A stretch of 64,000 bases of DNA from an uncultured Alphaproteobacteria bacterium (GCA_949082785.1 CARVLU010000001.1:219455-283454), one strand, 5' to 3'; shown: positions 42,179 to 52,000, counted from the stretch's first letter. Notes: a model not told the origin generated them from the letters alone. Made by a program: numbers and translations.

Positions 42179-42943
42179 TCAGGTCAGACGCGCCACGGTT
42201 TTATCCAGATGACGCATCGCGCGCCCCAAACTTTTTGTGGCGGCATTTAAATCGGCGGCGTTGTCCGCATCAATCACACGCGTGCGGTCAGCCAGTGTTT
42301 CTTCCAATTCACGAAAGACCGCATTTTGGGCCATTTGCACCTGTAATCCCAAAAATCCAACGACCAAACTGCCGGCAAGCCCCAACAGCGAACTGGTAAA
42401 TGCGGTTGTCATCCCAAACAGCGGCTGGGACAATCCCGCCTGCATCGCGGTTAAAACGCTTTCGTCTTCGAAGTTCAGGTTACCAATTAATTCGGCAAAC
42501 CCGCCGACCGTCAAAATCAATCCCCAAAAAGTCCCCAACAGCCCCAGGAATATCAATGTATTTGTGATGTACCGCACGGATTCACGCTGATCTTCGAACC
42601 GCAACAGAATCATGTCCAAAAATCCCTGTAACGTGCGGGTGGACAGCCCGGCATCGTGATTACGCAAAATCATTGCGACCGGACGCAATAACCGCGGCGG
42701 CAACGGGTTTTCGCGTTCACCGCGCGCAAACCGGCGCAGCCATTTGTGTTCGGGCAACAGCCGAAACATATCGGCAAAGCATGCCCCAATACCAAACAGT
42801 GCCGTTCCAATAATAATCCCGTTCAGATAGATATTGGAAACCGCAATCGCCATAAAATCCCGCCAAAACAATATGATAACCGCCGCCACCAGCGCAGTGA
42901 ACAGGGCCATTCGATTAAGATTACGGTGAAAGTGACTGGGCAT
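42179..42943 (-). CDS. MotA/TolQ/ExbB-like proton channel protein
   Basis: This 254-residue integral membrane protein has helices near residues 10-28 (MALFTALVAAVIILFW), 38-57 (YLNGIIIGTALFGIGACF), 125-150 (TNTLIFLGLLGTFWGLILTV) and 170-200 (TAFTSSLLGLAGSLVVGFLG). The LLGTFWGLILTVGG and TTAFTSSLLGLAGS signatures are those of MotA/TolQ/ExbB. A cytoplasmic segment lies between helices 2 and 3 (LPEHKWLRRFARGERENPLPP). It is the first gene of a two-gene unit with the MotB/OmpA-like protein. The partner's coiled coil and OmpA domain suggest force transfer to the wall. Confidence 0.85.
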   Translation of the reverse strand: MPSHFHRNLNRMALFTALVAAVIILFWRDFMAIAVSNIYLNGIIIGTALFGIGACFADMFRLLPEHKWLRRFARGERENPLPPRLLRPVAMILRNHDAGLSTRTLQGFLDMILLRFEDQRESVRYITNTLIFLGLLGTFWGLILTVGGFAELIGNLNFEDESVLTAMQAGLSQPLFGMTTAFTSSLLGLAGSLVVGFLGLQVQMAQNAVFRELEETLADRTRVIDADNAADLNAATKSLGRAMRHLDKTVARLT

Positions 42944-43054
42944 AAATCTCTCTTTATTAATAATATACTAGACGATTTATGCCAACCAAGTCAATAGTGA
43001 TTATTGGCTTTATTTTCCTGAATCACCGCCGCGCATACCGATGTGGCCATGAGC

Positions 43055-43324
43055 TTAGTTACTGTACGTGCAATTGGCCGTGTATGTGTATGCACCCGAC
43101 GCATCCGACCCGGCACTGCCCGCCGGCAGATAGCATTCCGTTACGCCACCCATGTTTTTATCCGCCGATGTTCCCGTCCCCGGACACGCGGTACAATTGG
43201 ATTTATTCAGATAATAACCGGGTTTGCACGACGTATAAACGGTGCCGTTTGACACGCATGCGGCCATGACCGCGCCCCCGCACAGAATCCCATATAAAAT
43301 TATGGCCCAAGTTTTATATATCAT
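43055..43324 (-). CDS. Small secreted cysteine-rich protein
   Basis: This 89-residue exported protein has the signal peptide MIYKTWAIILYGILCGGAVMA. The mature part (about 65 residues) has six or more cysteines: CVSNGTVYTSCKPGYYLNKSNCTACPG, then CYLPAGSAGSDASGAYTYTANC. The GYYLNKSNCTACP and CYLPAG...YTANC pieces match the end of the protein at 1490-2065. It starts two bases after the stop of the gene at 43327, so the two are translationally coupled. AGGAG lies in the end of that gene. It should be surface or periplasmic, and the function is unknown. Confidence 0.7.
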   Translation of the reverse strand: MIYKTWAIILYGILCGGAVMAACVSNGTVYTSCKPGYYLNKSNCTACPGTGTSADKNMGGVTECYLPAGSAGSDASGAYTYTANCTYSN

Positions 43325-43326
43325 TT

Positions 43327-43707
43327 TTATACCCCCGCTCCTGGATCGTTCAGACAAATGGCAATGAATCCGCCATTTGATGATGATGACGGTTCGTAAC
43401 AATCCTGGGTTCCCCCAGCGGTTGCCGCACATGTCCCGTATGATGTTTGTGTGTATCCCTTGGCATCGTTGCCAAATGTATTCAGACGGCGGCATGTGCC
43501 ACCACTGTCGGCCCTCCATCCGGTCGGACAGGTATAGATGGTCTGATACGATGTGACACAGCACTTGCGATTGGTGCCGTATTTGGCGTCGCATTCGGAT
43601 TTTGTCAGGCATGACGAACCCACCAAGCCGCCATCAATCGCCGCCAGCGCCCACGTCGCCCCCGGCATCATGATGACCGCGCATGCCCATATGTGATAAA
43701 GTTTCAT
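43327..43707 (-). CDS. Secreted cysteine-rich protein (CC-GW-EPSSSS family)
   Basis: This 126-residue protein has a signal peptide (MKLYHIWACAVIMMPGATWALA). The mature part repeats the pattern of the protein at 4050-4415: CLTKSECD, KCCVTS, YTCPTGW, GGTCRR, YTQTSYGTC, DCYEPSSSS and a late Cys. It is the first gene of a two-gene operon with the 89-residue protein. The upstream leader is a class B RNA, whereas its paralog at 4050 has a class A leader. That swap of control elements on homologous genes is notable. The domain is unrecognised. Confidence 0.7.
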   Translation of the reverse strand: MKLYHIWACAVIMMPGATWALAAIDGGLVGSSCLTKSECDAKYGTNRKCCVTSYQTIYTCPTGWRADSGGTCRRLNTFGNDAKGYTQTSYGTCAATAGGTQDCYEPSSSSNGGFIAICLNDPGAGV

Positions 43708-43734
43708 TTTCCGTACCCCATTGTTGCATTTCTT

Positions 43735-43973
43735 AACAAAAAACCGCCAGTGGTGGCGGTCGGGGATTTCAGAAAATCATAATTGTAAATGACCCTGCTG
43801 GCCTTTGGGTGATTACCCTGTGGTATAACCAGCAGATCCCCGGCCCAATATCGGTCGGGTGATAAAACAACGGCGCCAATGCGCCGACATTTTTATCGTC
43901 GGATTCAATACGCGAACGTATTGTACAATTACGGGATTTCTGACGTCCCTGAGCCAACATCCCTGTTGATTCA
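43735..43973 (-). ncRNA. Class B structured leader RNA with terminator
   Basis: A candidate promoter has TACAAT at 43985-43980 with TTTACT 17 bp upstream. The 5' hairpin is GAATCAACAGGGATGTTGGCTC, then GGGAC. The long-range helix pairs TCAGAAATC and GTAATTGTA (5' side, near 43942-43921) with TACAATTATGATTTTCTGA (3' side, 43787-43769). The inner arm is CTGCTGG/CCAGCAG enclosing GGTTATACCACA and a GGGT/ACCC hairpin. Relative to the 1.2-kb copy these helices have compensatory changes (CTGCTGG/CCAGCAG versus CTGTTGG/CCAACAG). The terminator ACCGCCA/TGGCGGT plus T6 precedes the Cys-rich operon by about 30 bp. Confidence 0.78.
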
Positions 43974-44051
43974 ATCCAAATTGTACTGAAATTGCCGGCC
44001 TAAGTAAAGCAAAAACACAATCGCGATTATTGGCGAAATCAACAAAAAACT

Positions 44052-44079
44052 TGATTTTATTTTAAAAATCTTCATAATG
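44052..44079 (+). promoter_or_regulatory. rpsF operon promoter
   Basis: TTGATT (44052-44057) and CATAAT (44074-44079) are spaced 16 bp. The leader holds a nine-bp hairpin GCTAATAAC/GTTATTGGC, a candidate site for ribosomal-protein feedback. A canonical S6:S18 CCG box is not obvious. Confidence 0.55.
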
Positions 44080-44138
44080 GGCGGTGTTCCTGCTAATAAC
44101 AATGGTGTTATTGGCTGCATAAGACCAAAGGAAATAAA

Positions 44139-44477
44139 ATGGCTTATTACGAAAGCGTCTTGGTTTTTCGCCAGGACCTGACCGAACCGCAGGTTAAAGA
44201 AAAAGCGGCAAAATTCACCGACATTATCAAAGAACTGGGCGGCAGTGTAAAGTCCACAGAATTCTGGGGTTTGAAAAACTTGGCCTATATCATCCGCAAA
44301 AATCGCAAGGCGCACTATGTCATGCTGAACATTGAATTGCCGGGTGACCAGATTACAGAACTGGAACGTCGCAGCCGTATCGACGAAGACGTTATCCGTT
44401 TCTTGAATGTGCGTGTCGAAAAATTGGCGACAACACCGTCCATCATGATGAAAAAGAACAGCGAAGAGGTTGAATAA
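44139..44477 (+). CDS. rpsF: 30S ribosomal protein S6
   Basis: S6 forms a dimer with S18 on 16S rRNA. This 112-residue protein starts [21 protein letters not shown], with AAAGGAA upstream. The motifs [28 protein letters not shown] and [17 protein letters not shown] are typical, including the aromatic WGLKNLAY segment. The stop codon overlaps the rpsR ATG by one base, so the two are coupled. It is the first gene of rpsF-rpsR-rplI. Confidence 0.97.
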   Translation: MAYYESVLVFRQDLTEPQVKEKAAKFTDIIKELGGSVKSTEFWGLKNLAYIIRKNRKAHYVMLNIELPGDQITELERRSRIDEDVIRFLNVRVEKLATTPSIMMKKNSEEVE

Positions 44478-44704
44478 TGGCAGTCCGCGCAGCAATTTAT
44501 CGTAAAAAATCCAACCCGTTAAAGGGCAAAGTTATTGATTACAAAGATGTGAAATCTTTGGGTCATTACATCACAGAACGTGGCAAAATCGTTCCGTCCC
44601 GCATCAGCGGCGTTTCCCAGAAAGACCAGCGCGCCTTGGCCACTGCCATCAAACGTGCACGTCACTTGGGCCTGTTGCCGTTCGTTCGCAACAACTTGGG
44701 TTAA
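44477..44704 (+). CDS. rpsR: 30S ribosomal protein S18
   Basis: This 75-residue protein has the usual core [30 protein letters not shown] and [14 protein letters not shown]. The N-terminus ([18 protein letters not shown]) lacks the Cys residues of zinc-type S18. Its start overlaps the rpsF stop by one base, keeping S6 and S18 output matched. rplI follows 50 bp downstream. Confidence 0.97.
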   Translation: MAVRAAIYRKKSNPLKGKVIDYKDVKSLGHYITERGKIVPSRISGVSQKDQRALATAIKRARHLGLLPFVRNNLG

Positions 44705-44754
44705 TCAATTAAACATCTGGGATATATCCCTAACTTGAACAAAGGACAGATAAA

Positions 44755-45333
44755 ATGAAAGTCATTTTGACAGAAAAAATCACAAACCTGGGCAACATCG
44801 GCGACACAGTCGAAGTGAAAACAGGTTTCGCCCGCAATTTCCTGTTGCCCAACGGCAAAGCTATGCGCTGGTCCAAAGAAAACATCGCCGTATTCGAAGC
44901 GAAAAAGGCCGAATTGCAGGCCCGTCAGGAAGCCGCCAAGAAATCTGCGGAATCCAACGTTGACGCGGTCAAGAATGCAAAACTGCACATGATTCGCCAG
45001 GCGGGTGACACAGGCCAACTGTATGGTTCCGTGTCTTCGCGTGATATCGCGCGCATGCTGAAAGAAATTGCCAACGTTACTGTCGAATCCGCCCAGGTTA
45101 TGTTGGGCAGCCCGATTAAATCCGTTGGTTGCTTTGACACAAAAATCGCCCTGCACCCGGATGTTATCGTCCCGGTCAAGGTGTACGTTGCCCAGACCCA
45201 GGACGAAATCAACGCCTTGGTCGCTGGCAAAGTTCTGACATTCGGCACCAAGAAAGTTGAAGAAGTTGCAGAAGAAGCCCCGGCCGCCGAAGCTGCGGCT
45301 GAAACCGTTGCCGATGCAGCCGACGCCGAATAA
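44755..45333 (+). CDS. rplI: 50S ribosomal protein L9
   Basis: L9 has two domains joined by a long helix and binds 23S rRNA near L1. This 192-residue protein has the N-terminal signature GDTVEVKTGFARNFLLPNGKA, a helical linker rich in Lys, Ala and Glu, and the C-terminal domain (GQLYGSVSSRDIARML, DVIVPVKVYVAQTQDEI). A 30-residue Ala/Glu tail extends it beyond E. coli L9 (149 residues), as in several alphaproteobacteria. AAAGGACAG precedes the start. A strong terminator ends the operon. Confidence 0.96.
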   Translation: MKVILTEKITNLGNIGDTVEVKTGFARNFLLPNGKAMRWSKENIAVFEAKKAELQARQEAAKKSAESNVDAVKNAKLHMIRQAGDTGQLYGSVSSRDIARMLKEIANVTVESAQVMLGSPIKSVGCFDTKIALHPDVIVPVKVYVAQTQDEINALVAGKVLTFGTKKVEEVAEEAPAAEAAAETVADAADAE

Positions 45334-45347
45334 TAATTCCGGTATGC

Positions 45348-45379
45348 AAAAAAAATCCCACCAATGGTGGGATTTTTTT
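45348..45379 (+). terminator. Terminator of rpsF-rpsR-rplI
   Basis: AAATCCCACC/GGTGGGATTT stem with T7 after the rplI stop. Confidence 0.85.
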
Positions 45380-45392
45380 ATTGCCCTGCCCC

Positions 45393-45424
45393 CGGTCATT
45401 CTGGGGCGGGGCCCAGAATCCAGG
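45393..45424. repeat. REP-like palindrome with extended tail
   Basis: GGTCATTCTGGG...CCCAGAATCCAGG palindrome. The following bases up to about 45442 (GTTAATGTGTCATGCGCGAA) also follow the copy at 60268, so the repeated unit is about 50 bp. Confidence 0.65.
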
Positions 45425-45467
45425 TTAATGTGTCATGCGCGAAAACAAAGTAATCCGGAAATAAAAA

Positions 45468-45553
45468 GTGGCTGGGGGTTACGAAACATTATAAAAATGC
45501 CGTGAATTATTCGGGCTCTCTCCCTGGTCCAAATATTTCACCACCCCAACCAA
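45468..45553 (-). ncRNA. Class A core-only RNA element (divergent)
   Basis: TATAAT (45564-45559) is followed about seven bases later by P1 GGTTGGGG (45551-45544), which can pair with CCCCAGCC (45477-45470) with one G-U. P2 GTGAA/TTCAC has a longer insert, and its 3' side ends in the conserved GAATAA. P3 carries GCATTTTTATAATGTTTC. No terminator or gene follows within the same strand before the REP repeat. It resembles the stand-alone copy at 58.4 kb. The -35 is unclear. Confidence 0.5.
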
Positions 45554-45591
45554 TTAATATTATACACCATAATCAATATGAATAACAGATT

Positions 45592-46488
45592 TTATTCATC
45601 AACATCCAACAAGCCAAATCGGGTGATATAGTTGAATGAAATGCCGATGATAAAATTGCTGCCATATACGTCGGCGCCGCGCGATTTGGCCAAACGGTAC
45701 TGCGCATACGGGCCCATGGTAAAATTACCCCACAAATTCGTGTCCAGACGTAAAACGGCACTTAAATCGCGTTCCAAATCCGTGCTGACATACCGGGAAT
45801 AATCCAGGTATTCACGATAATACCCATTGGTCGATAATTTAACACCGTCGCGGATTTTGTATTCGACGCGCCATCCCAATTCGACACCCAATTTGCTGGT
45901 CTGTTCGTGGGCATATGTAAAATCGTATTCATGAACGCCGGCCAAATACAGGCTTTTCAGCACATGGTGGTCAAACAGTGAAATCCCGACATTCGAACGC
46001 ACAATGTTTTGACGCGGGTCACCAACAAATTCCGTTTCATACTGCACGCCAACCATCGGCCCGAATTTAAAGCCACCAAATTCCCAGCATGCGTATGACA
46101 AATCACTGGCCAATAAAATCTTGTCCGCGTTTTCGTCCGATGTTTCCGGCCCGTCATATGGTTTCAGCGTTGTTTGGCCGTATTCCATAAACAAACTGTT
46201 GTCCCATTTAAACTTATTTTTGCGGTATTCCAGCGCCATATCGGCAATACCCTTGATAAAATCTTGACTGGTGGCTTTTAACGCCTGGATGGGTGAATCT
46301 GTATATTCTGCGGTATTACGTACTTGTGTTTTTGACAATTCCAGCCCGATGCGACGAATATTAAGAAATAAAACCGTTTCGCGTGCCTTTTTCGCGGCGG
46401 CGGCGGCATCCGCGTCCGTTTTTGCTTCGTCCGCCATGGCCATGGACGGCATCGCCAACGCCATTAAAAATAATGATAACTTTTTCAC
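45592..46488 (-). CDS. Outer-membrane beta-barrel-like protein
   Basis: This 298-residue exported protein has a signal peptide (KKLSLFLMALAMPSMAMA). I use the GTG at 46488, with GGGGA upstream, because it places the signal at the very N-terminus. A short Asp/Ala-rich helix (TDADAAAAAKKARETVLF) is followed by alternating amphipathic strands with aromatic girdles (FKFGPMVGVQYETEF, LGVELGWRVEYKI, FTMGPYAQYRLAKS, FIIGISFNYITRFG), suggesting a 10-12 stranded barrel. The C-terminus is not the classic terminal Phe (ITRFGLLDVDE), so insertion by BAM is less certain. The family is unrecognised. Confidence 0.65.
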   Translation of the reverse strand: MKKLSLFLMALAMPSMAMADEAKTDADAAAAAKKARETVLFLNIRRIGLELSKTQVRNTAEYTDSPIQALKATSQDFIKGIADMALEYRKNKFKWDNSLFMEYGQTTLKPYDGPETSDENADKILLASDLSYACWEFGGFKFGPMVGVQYETEFVGDPRQNIVRSNVGISLFDHHVLKSLYLAGVHEYDFTYAHEQTSKLGVELGWRVEYKIRDGVKLSTNGYYREYLDYSRYVSTDLERDLSAVLRLDTNLWGNFTMGPYAQYRLAKSRGADVYGSNFIIGISFNYITRFGLLDVDE

Positions 46489-46603
46489 TGCTGTTCCCCA
46501 ATCCTGTTCATCGCGCAAACCATAGAAGCGATAATCCGCAATGTCAAGATTTTTGTCCATCATAACGCGCACGGCGCGCGTCAGCGTCCCAAATATTCAT
46601 CAA

Positions 46604-47224
46604 TTATTGGCGCCAGATGCGCAACGTCCCGTCCATGTCCGCATATCGCCACCCCGCCCCCGCCACAGATGCGGTGAACGCCGCGCGGCTGGAACTGGGG
46701 ATTTCAACGACCACCTGGGGGCCGGCAATGCGGCGCGTGTTTAATTCAATCCCGTTGGCACGGGCGGCCGCCTGTAAATTCATCCAATCGCCCAAACCGT
46801 TTGCCAAATCGGCAAAGACCAAAACTTTGTCCGCAGACGTCGAATCCCCCAACCAATTGGGGATCCCATTGTCATTTAACCAATTTTGCGCGGCAACCCG
46901 TTCCAGCGTCATCGTGATATTCGCGGAATACGTCGTTGCAGATTGCTGTTCATTATCAATGCTGGACGATGTAATCAGATACGTCAAATCATTATCCGGC
47001 GCATCGCGCAACAGCAAATCCAGTTGCGATTTATCGGAATATTGCCCCAGGACGTCGCGCACGATTTGACGGCGGGCCTCTGCCATGGCCATGTTTTTGG
47101 CCGTGGCGGCGGTGTCACTGGTGATATTAACGGACGCGCGCCCCGTCATGTTTGGCGCCGCATGCGCCGCGCACGCCATCATGCATACACATCCCGTCAA
47201 CAAATTGCGTAATCTTGGTTTCAT
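46604..47224 (-). CDS. Secreted hypothetical protein
   Basis: This 206-residue exported protein has a signal peptide (MKPRLRNLLTGCVCMMACAAHA). The first mature helix, NMAMAEARRQIVRDVLGQYSDKSQLDLLL, is followed by mixed alpha/beta segments (YLITSSSIDNEQQSATTYSANITMTLER, VLVFADLANGLGDWMNL, PQVVVEIPSSSRAAFT). An early helix with AEARRQ and a later beta-strand with alternating Ser/Thr resemble periplasmic proteins of the DUF2066 or FlgT/LPP20 sort, but the match is weak. It shares its strand with the two outer-membrane protein genes on either side, suggesting an envelope role. Confidence 0.6.
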   Translation of the reverse strand: MKPRLRNLLTGCVCMMACAAHAAPNMTGRASVNITSDTAATAKNMAMAEARRQIVRDVLGQYSDKSQLDLLLRDAPDNDLTYLITSSSIDNEQQSATTYSANITMTLERVAAQNWLNDNGIPNWLGDSTSADKVLVFADLANGLGDWMNLQAAARANGIELNTRRIAGPQVVVEIPSSSRAAFTASVAGAGWRYADMDGTLRIWRQ

Positions 47225-47300
47225 GTTTTTTGTTTCCCCCGCGCGTATGTATCACACCGCCGCCCATGCGCATCGCATGGGCGACAGGTATTGGCATTTA

Positions 47301-48794
47301 TCAGAACCGGGCGTTGATACCGACGCGAATCCCCATGGATTTATAGAACGATTCAATTTCACCGTTCGACGAACACACCCAACCCGGGCAATCAGATTCC
47401 AGGTTCTTGATATTAATCGCGACCGGGTCACCCGTTTCGGGGTTTAACATGGCGGATTCGTCATTGTTCCATTTGTTCTGTAACAACGTGTTATAGATAT
47501 TCATATAATACGATTCATTCAGATACGTTTTGGCGTCCGCGTCGCTGACCGTATAATAATCGTATGTCAGCCCCACCGTCAACATGATGCGATCCGTCAG
47601 CGCCGTTTTCCAGTTCGCGCCCATACCAAAGTGGAACGCACTGCCGATGCTGGCCTTGTCTTCGACACTTTTGGGGTGTTGCCAGTCAAAGCGGTACGGT
47701 TGGTCACCTTCGGCGGTATAACCGGGCAGCCCCAATTCCATGCGCGCATTGACCGCGTTGTTTTGGTTAATGTCGTAATCGACATCCAACGCCAAATACG
47801 GACCGGACCACAGAACTTCGTAAGAATGGCTGGTGCCGGGCTGTTGATAATAATACGTGCCGGCGGTTCCGACGTGCGTCGCACCGTTGTGGACGGGCAA
47901 CTGGTCGGTGATTTTGTCGCGCCAAATCACGGATTGTTTTCCGTTCGCGTCATAGAAAATAATAATTGGATCGCACTGGATTTCATCACTGCCTTCGACC
48001 TTGAAACAGGCGGCGGTGTCAACCGACAGACCGTAATTCTTTTTGGTTTCCAGTTTGTATTTGAAATATCTGTACCCAATCGACGGGGTGATTCTGGCGT
48101 TGCCCCATTTAAAGAAGTCCGTCAAACCAAACCCGATATTAAATCCCAACATGTCGCCGCCATCACTGGTACCGATGGACAACGCATGTCCCAGCTGTTC
48201 CCCGATGACATTGTTGTTTTGGTCAACCCACTGGGTAATAAAATACCCGCCATTGGTTATATCGTCATCGACCATGGTGGTTTCGCCCGCCTGCATCCCG
48301 TATTTCAATCCGGCGGTCACCTGCATCGCGGTGTTGCCCGCACTGAAATTATACCCCCCGGACAAATCGAACACATTCCATGACACATCGTCATAGTGCA
48401 AGATACTTTTGGATTCGTTCATTTCAAACTGCCACTTGGCCGTTTCGCGCGAAATCCCCGCATCCAGGAAAAATCCCTGTTTCGATTTTTTGCCAACCGA
48501 CGCGGCGCGCGGCGCAGACTGGGTCGCGGCCGTCTGGGTACGCGATGTGGTTGTGGCGCCATTGGGGCGCGTTGACGCATAACTGGAATATCCACCCTGG
48601 GCCGGTGACGGATTGGTGCGGACATATCCGTTTGTCTGGGCGTATCCGCGCTGCATCTGGCTGTATCCGGTTTGGGTATAGCGCGCCTGGGGCGATTGAT
48701 ATGCGCCGGTATAGTACGTCCCGGCGGCCCCGGCCGCGGTCGGCGCCAACACCGCCAAAGAACACTTAAATAACACGTGTGATAATTTTTTCAT
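47301..48794 (-). CDS. Outer-membrane beta-barrel protein
   Basis: This 497-residue exported protein has the signal peptide MKKLSHVLFKCSLAVLAPTAAGA. About 90 residues of low complexity rich in Tyr, Gln, Ser, Thr and Gly follow (YTGAYQSPQARYTQTGYSQM). The rest forms amphipathic strands (GFFLDAGISRETAKWQFEM, ITPSIGYRYFKYKLETK, YLALDVDYDINQNNAVNARMEL, IMLTVGLTYDYYTV) and ends with Phe (GIRVGINARF), as expected for a BAM substrate. Extracellular loops contain two possible disulfides (CFKVEGSDEIQC, CPGWVC). It resembles omptin- or Pom-like 10-14 stranded barrels, with no protease residues identified. Confidence 0.75.
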   Translation of the reverse strand: MKKLSHVLFKCSLAVLAPTAAGAAGTYYTGAYQSPQARYTQTGYSQMQRGYAQTNGYVRTNPSPAQGGYSSYASTRPNGATTTSRTQTAATQSAPRAASVGKKSKQGFFLDAGISRETAKWQFEMNESKSILHYDDVSWNVFDLSGGYNFSAGNTAMQVTAGLKYGMQAGETTMVDDDITNGGYFITQWVDQNNNVIGEQLGHALSIGTSDGGDMLGFNIGFGLTDFFKWGNARITPSIGYRYFKYKLETKKNYGLSVDTAACFKVEGSDEIQCDPIIIFYDANGKQSVIWRDKITDQLPVHNGATHVGTAGTYYYQQPGTSHSYEVLWSGPYLALDVDYDINQNNAVNARMELGLPGYTAEGDQPYRFDWQHPKSVEDKASIGSAFHFGMGANWKTALTDRIMLTVGLTYDYYTVSDADAKTYLNESYYMNIYNTLLQNKWNNDESAMLNPETGDPVAINIKNLESDCPGWVCSSNGEIESFYKSMGIRVGINARF

Positions 48795-48896
48795 GTAACT
48801 TTCCTGCCTTTTTATCACTTAATTCTATCATAAAAAGGTTGAAGAAAAAAACGGTTTCTTGTAATATCACCCCAGAAAATTATTTTCCTATGTCGT

Positions 48897-48982
48897 GCGG
48901 GTATGGCGGAACTGGTAGACGCGCCACTTTGAGGTAGTGGTGGGCTTTGCCCTTGGGAGTTCGAATCTCCTTGCTCGCACCA
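48897..48982 (+). tRNA. tRNA-Leu (anticodon GAG)
   Basis: Acceptor stem GCGGGTA/TGCTCGC (with G-U pairs), D arm GGCGGAACTGGTAGACGCG, anticodon stem CCACT/AGTGG with loop TTGAGGT (anticodon GAG), a long variable arm (GGGCTTTGCCC) as in class II tRNAs, T arm TTCGAAT, and an encoded CCA end. It is 86 nt long and reads CUC/CUU. Confidence 0.95.
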
Positions 48983-49047
48983 GAATTTTTTGCGTTTTTT
49001 CTGCTTGCCCCGGTTTTCTTAAATTTGCTAACATTCACTGTACCAGG

Positions 49048-52000
49048 ATGAGAAAGATTTTGCACTTTTTGACCGTATGCCTTGTCCCGCTTGCGTTCCA
49101 GGCGGCCCAGGCCGACGATGTCGCCGACACTGCGCGTGCGGCAACGCGGCGCAATGCCGCCACAACGGTCGTTGCAAACACATCCGCACGCCAAAAATCG
49201 ACCGCGACAACCGCCACCACCACACCGATCGTATCGCGCACCGCCACCACCGCATCCACGCCCAAGGGGACATCCACACGCGAACGCACCACGACATCCA
49301 CCGCGACCGGGGGACGCGCCAGTGCAAACGTTGTCAACGTTGAATCCCGTTCGGCCATCACAACAACCGCACCGCGGACCACATCAACCGTTCAATCCCG
49401 CACCGCAGCCACACCGTCGCGCGCCGCTGCGTCCGTCCAATCCCGCACCGCGACCGCCACGCGCGGCACCGTGTCTGCACCGGCCAACGGCGTCAGCCGC
49501 GCCGCCACGCCCATCACCCGGGGTGCCATACCGTCGCGCGCCGCCACAATCACATACCCGACCACCGCGCGCCGCGCCACAACGGCAACCGTTTCACGCA
49601 GTGCGACCACACCCGCCGATGCCGACGCCCGCGCCGCCGTCATGAACAAAGATTACAAAAAATGCCGCGAAGTTTATTACAGCTGCATGGATGAATTCTG
49701 CGCGAACAAGGATGCCCAGTTAAAACGCTGTGCGTGTTCGTCACGCATCCATGAATTCGACAGCGTGAAAAAACGTTTGGACAATGTCGAAGAAAAAATG
49801 TTGGATTTCAGCCAGCGTTTGTTAACCGTTAACATGGACAAAGAAGATGCGGACGCCCTGTTCAACGCGACCGAAGGTGAATTGGCATTCCAACAGAAAG
49901 ACACATCTGATTCCAAGAAAATCTTGGACGAAATCGCCAAGAAATTACAAACCGGTACAACAGATTCGCGCACGGAACAAAACCTGGGGGCGTTGTCATG
50001 GTCGCTGAATACGGACGCGGCATTTGATAATATTGATTCAATGCTGGGGGCATCCACCACGGTAAAAGAAGGCACCGCCCTGTACAACGCGGCGTTGCCG
50101 GTTTGCCGCGAAATGGCAATGGAAGTCTGTGACGAAGACGGGCTGGCCCTGGCGCAAAGCGGGTATTTAATGACCATCGAACAGGATTGCACCACGGTCG
50201 CCAAATCATACGAAACACAAACCGAACAGGCCCGGGAAAAGGTCCGCGAAAGCAGCGCCTTGCTGGATATGTCGCGCCTGGATATTCACCAGAAACGCAA
50301 TTCCGACGATATCTTGACCTGTAAAAAGAAAATGTTGGACATGCTCAGCAATTCCACGGTATGTGGCGAAAATCTGGGCAAATGTTTGGATACCACCGGC
50401 CGGTACATCGACCCGTCCACGGGCGAAGCATTCCTGACCGAAAATCTGGTCGATTTGGCGGGTCTGATTACGCGCCCGTCCGGGGATGAAAAATGGACCA
50501 CGGCGCCCGGGAACGACAAATTTGTCACGTATCTGAATTCGAAAAAGAAATATTTGGAACCGGCCATGGAAAATTGCCAGGATATCGCCGACAGCGTCTG
50601 GGACGCCTTTGTCGAAGATGCGTTGGCCCAAATCAAACTGGCCCAGGAAGGCAAACTGGAAGACATGCGCCAAAGCTGTACCGCATTGACCACAAAATGT
50701 TTGTCGGACACGGCAAAGTCCCTGGCGGATTTTGACGCGCGCGCGCTGTCCATTTTCGGTGTTCACGCCGACAAAACGGTCAAAGAAATGTGCAGCGAAG
50801 TTCAAACGGCCTGTACGGCATTGCTGAACCAGACGGGCGACACCAGCTGGTCCGGCGGGATGAGTGATATTGCAACCGACACCACATACGACACACTGTT
50901 GCGCACATGCCGCGAAGTTGGCAAAAACTGCATTGTCCAGGCATGCAAGTCCATTTCGGGTAACTTTGGCCTGTGCGAAAACATCCAGACGTCCATTAAC
51001 CGTAAATCCATTATTAACCGCACCGCCTGTTGGGGCGAAGTCCAAGAATGTATCAGCGCCGCGGGTGATGACGCCATTGCCGATATCATGGTGCGCCTGG
51101 GCAAGCCCAGCGAAGCATCCCCGTCACGGGCCGTTCCTGCGAATTCTTTCTATGCCGAATTGTACCCGGGCATCACAGAAATCATCACCGAAAAAGCAAC
51201 GGCATGTGGTTTGGAACAAACATGTATCTATGACATTTGCCAATTGGACGGCAAATGCACCGGCCCCCAAGATGGCGGTCGCGATTGCCAGATTTGCCGT
51301 TTGACGGAACGCATCTGGGGCAACTGTGAATCCGACCCGTTGCTGTTACAGGATGACAAAGACAGTCATAACAGAATCTTGGATACACGTGGCGAAACCC
51401 TGTTGTCTTGGTTTGCTATCAACACCGGCACGGCCCAAATGGCCCAAAGTTGCCGCGACACGACATGTGGATATGGATTCTATCCCGAATACGATGACAA
51501 TGGGAACGTTACATGTTCGGACGCATCCAAATTTTCCAAGGGGGAAAAGAAAAACTGCGGCGAAGGCGTGAATAACAAGATTACTGTATTCGAAAGTCCA
51601 GAACTTGAAAATTGCTGTGCGTCCGGCCAAGTGGACAGCAATGGAAATTGTTGCCCCGGCGACCGTATCGACTATGCAGTAACAACCATAAGGGCATCCA
51701 AAGACAAGGCACATTTTGGCTACGTACCAAGCGCGCCGGTCACCACAATATGCCTGCCCCGTACTGCAAAATTTGTCCTGGCGGGCAAGGAGATGGGCGA
51801 ACCGGCGTATAATGCCAATGGCCAGATGGCCCTGGTATGCAACGGGACCATCACGGGCGAAGACACCACAGATCCGAAATTCCCCGGTGGCAAAAAGGTC
51901 AACTGCAGCGGTAAATTTATCTGGGTGGATTTGAAATCTCTTCACTATTTCACCCCGAAATATGATGGGCAATCCGACAGCAGTCCCGTTCCGGTCAATT

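Noticed and set aside
40988..42943. Zorya defence system
   Set aside because: Only a MotAB-like pair is present, with no ZorC/D/E-like helicase or nuclease genes nearby.
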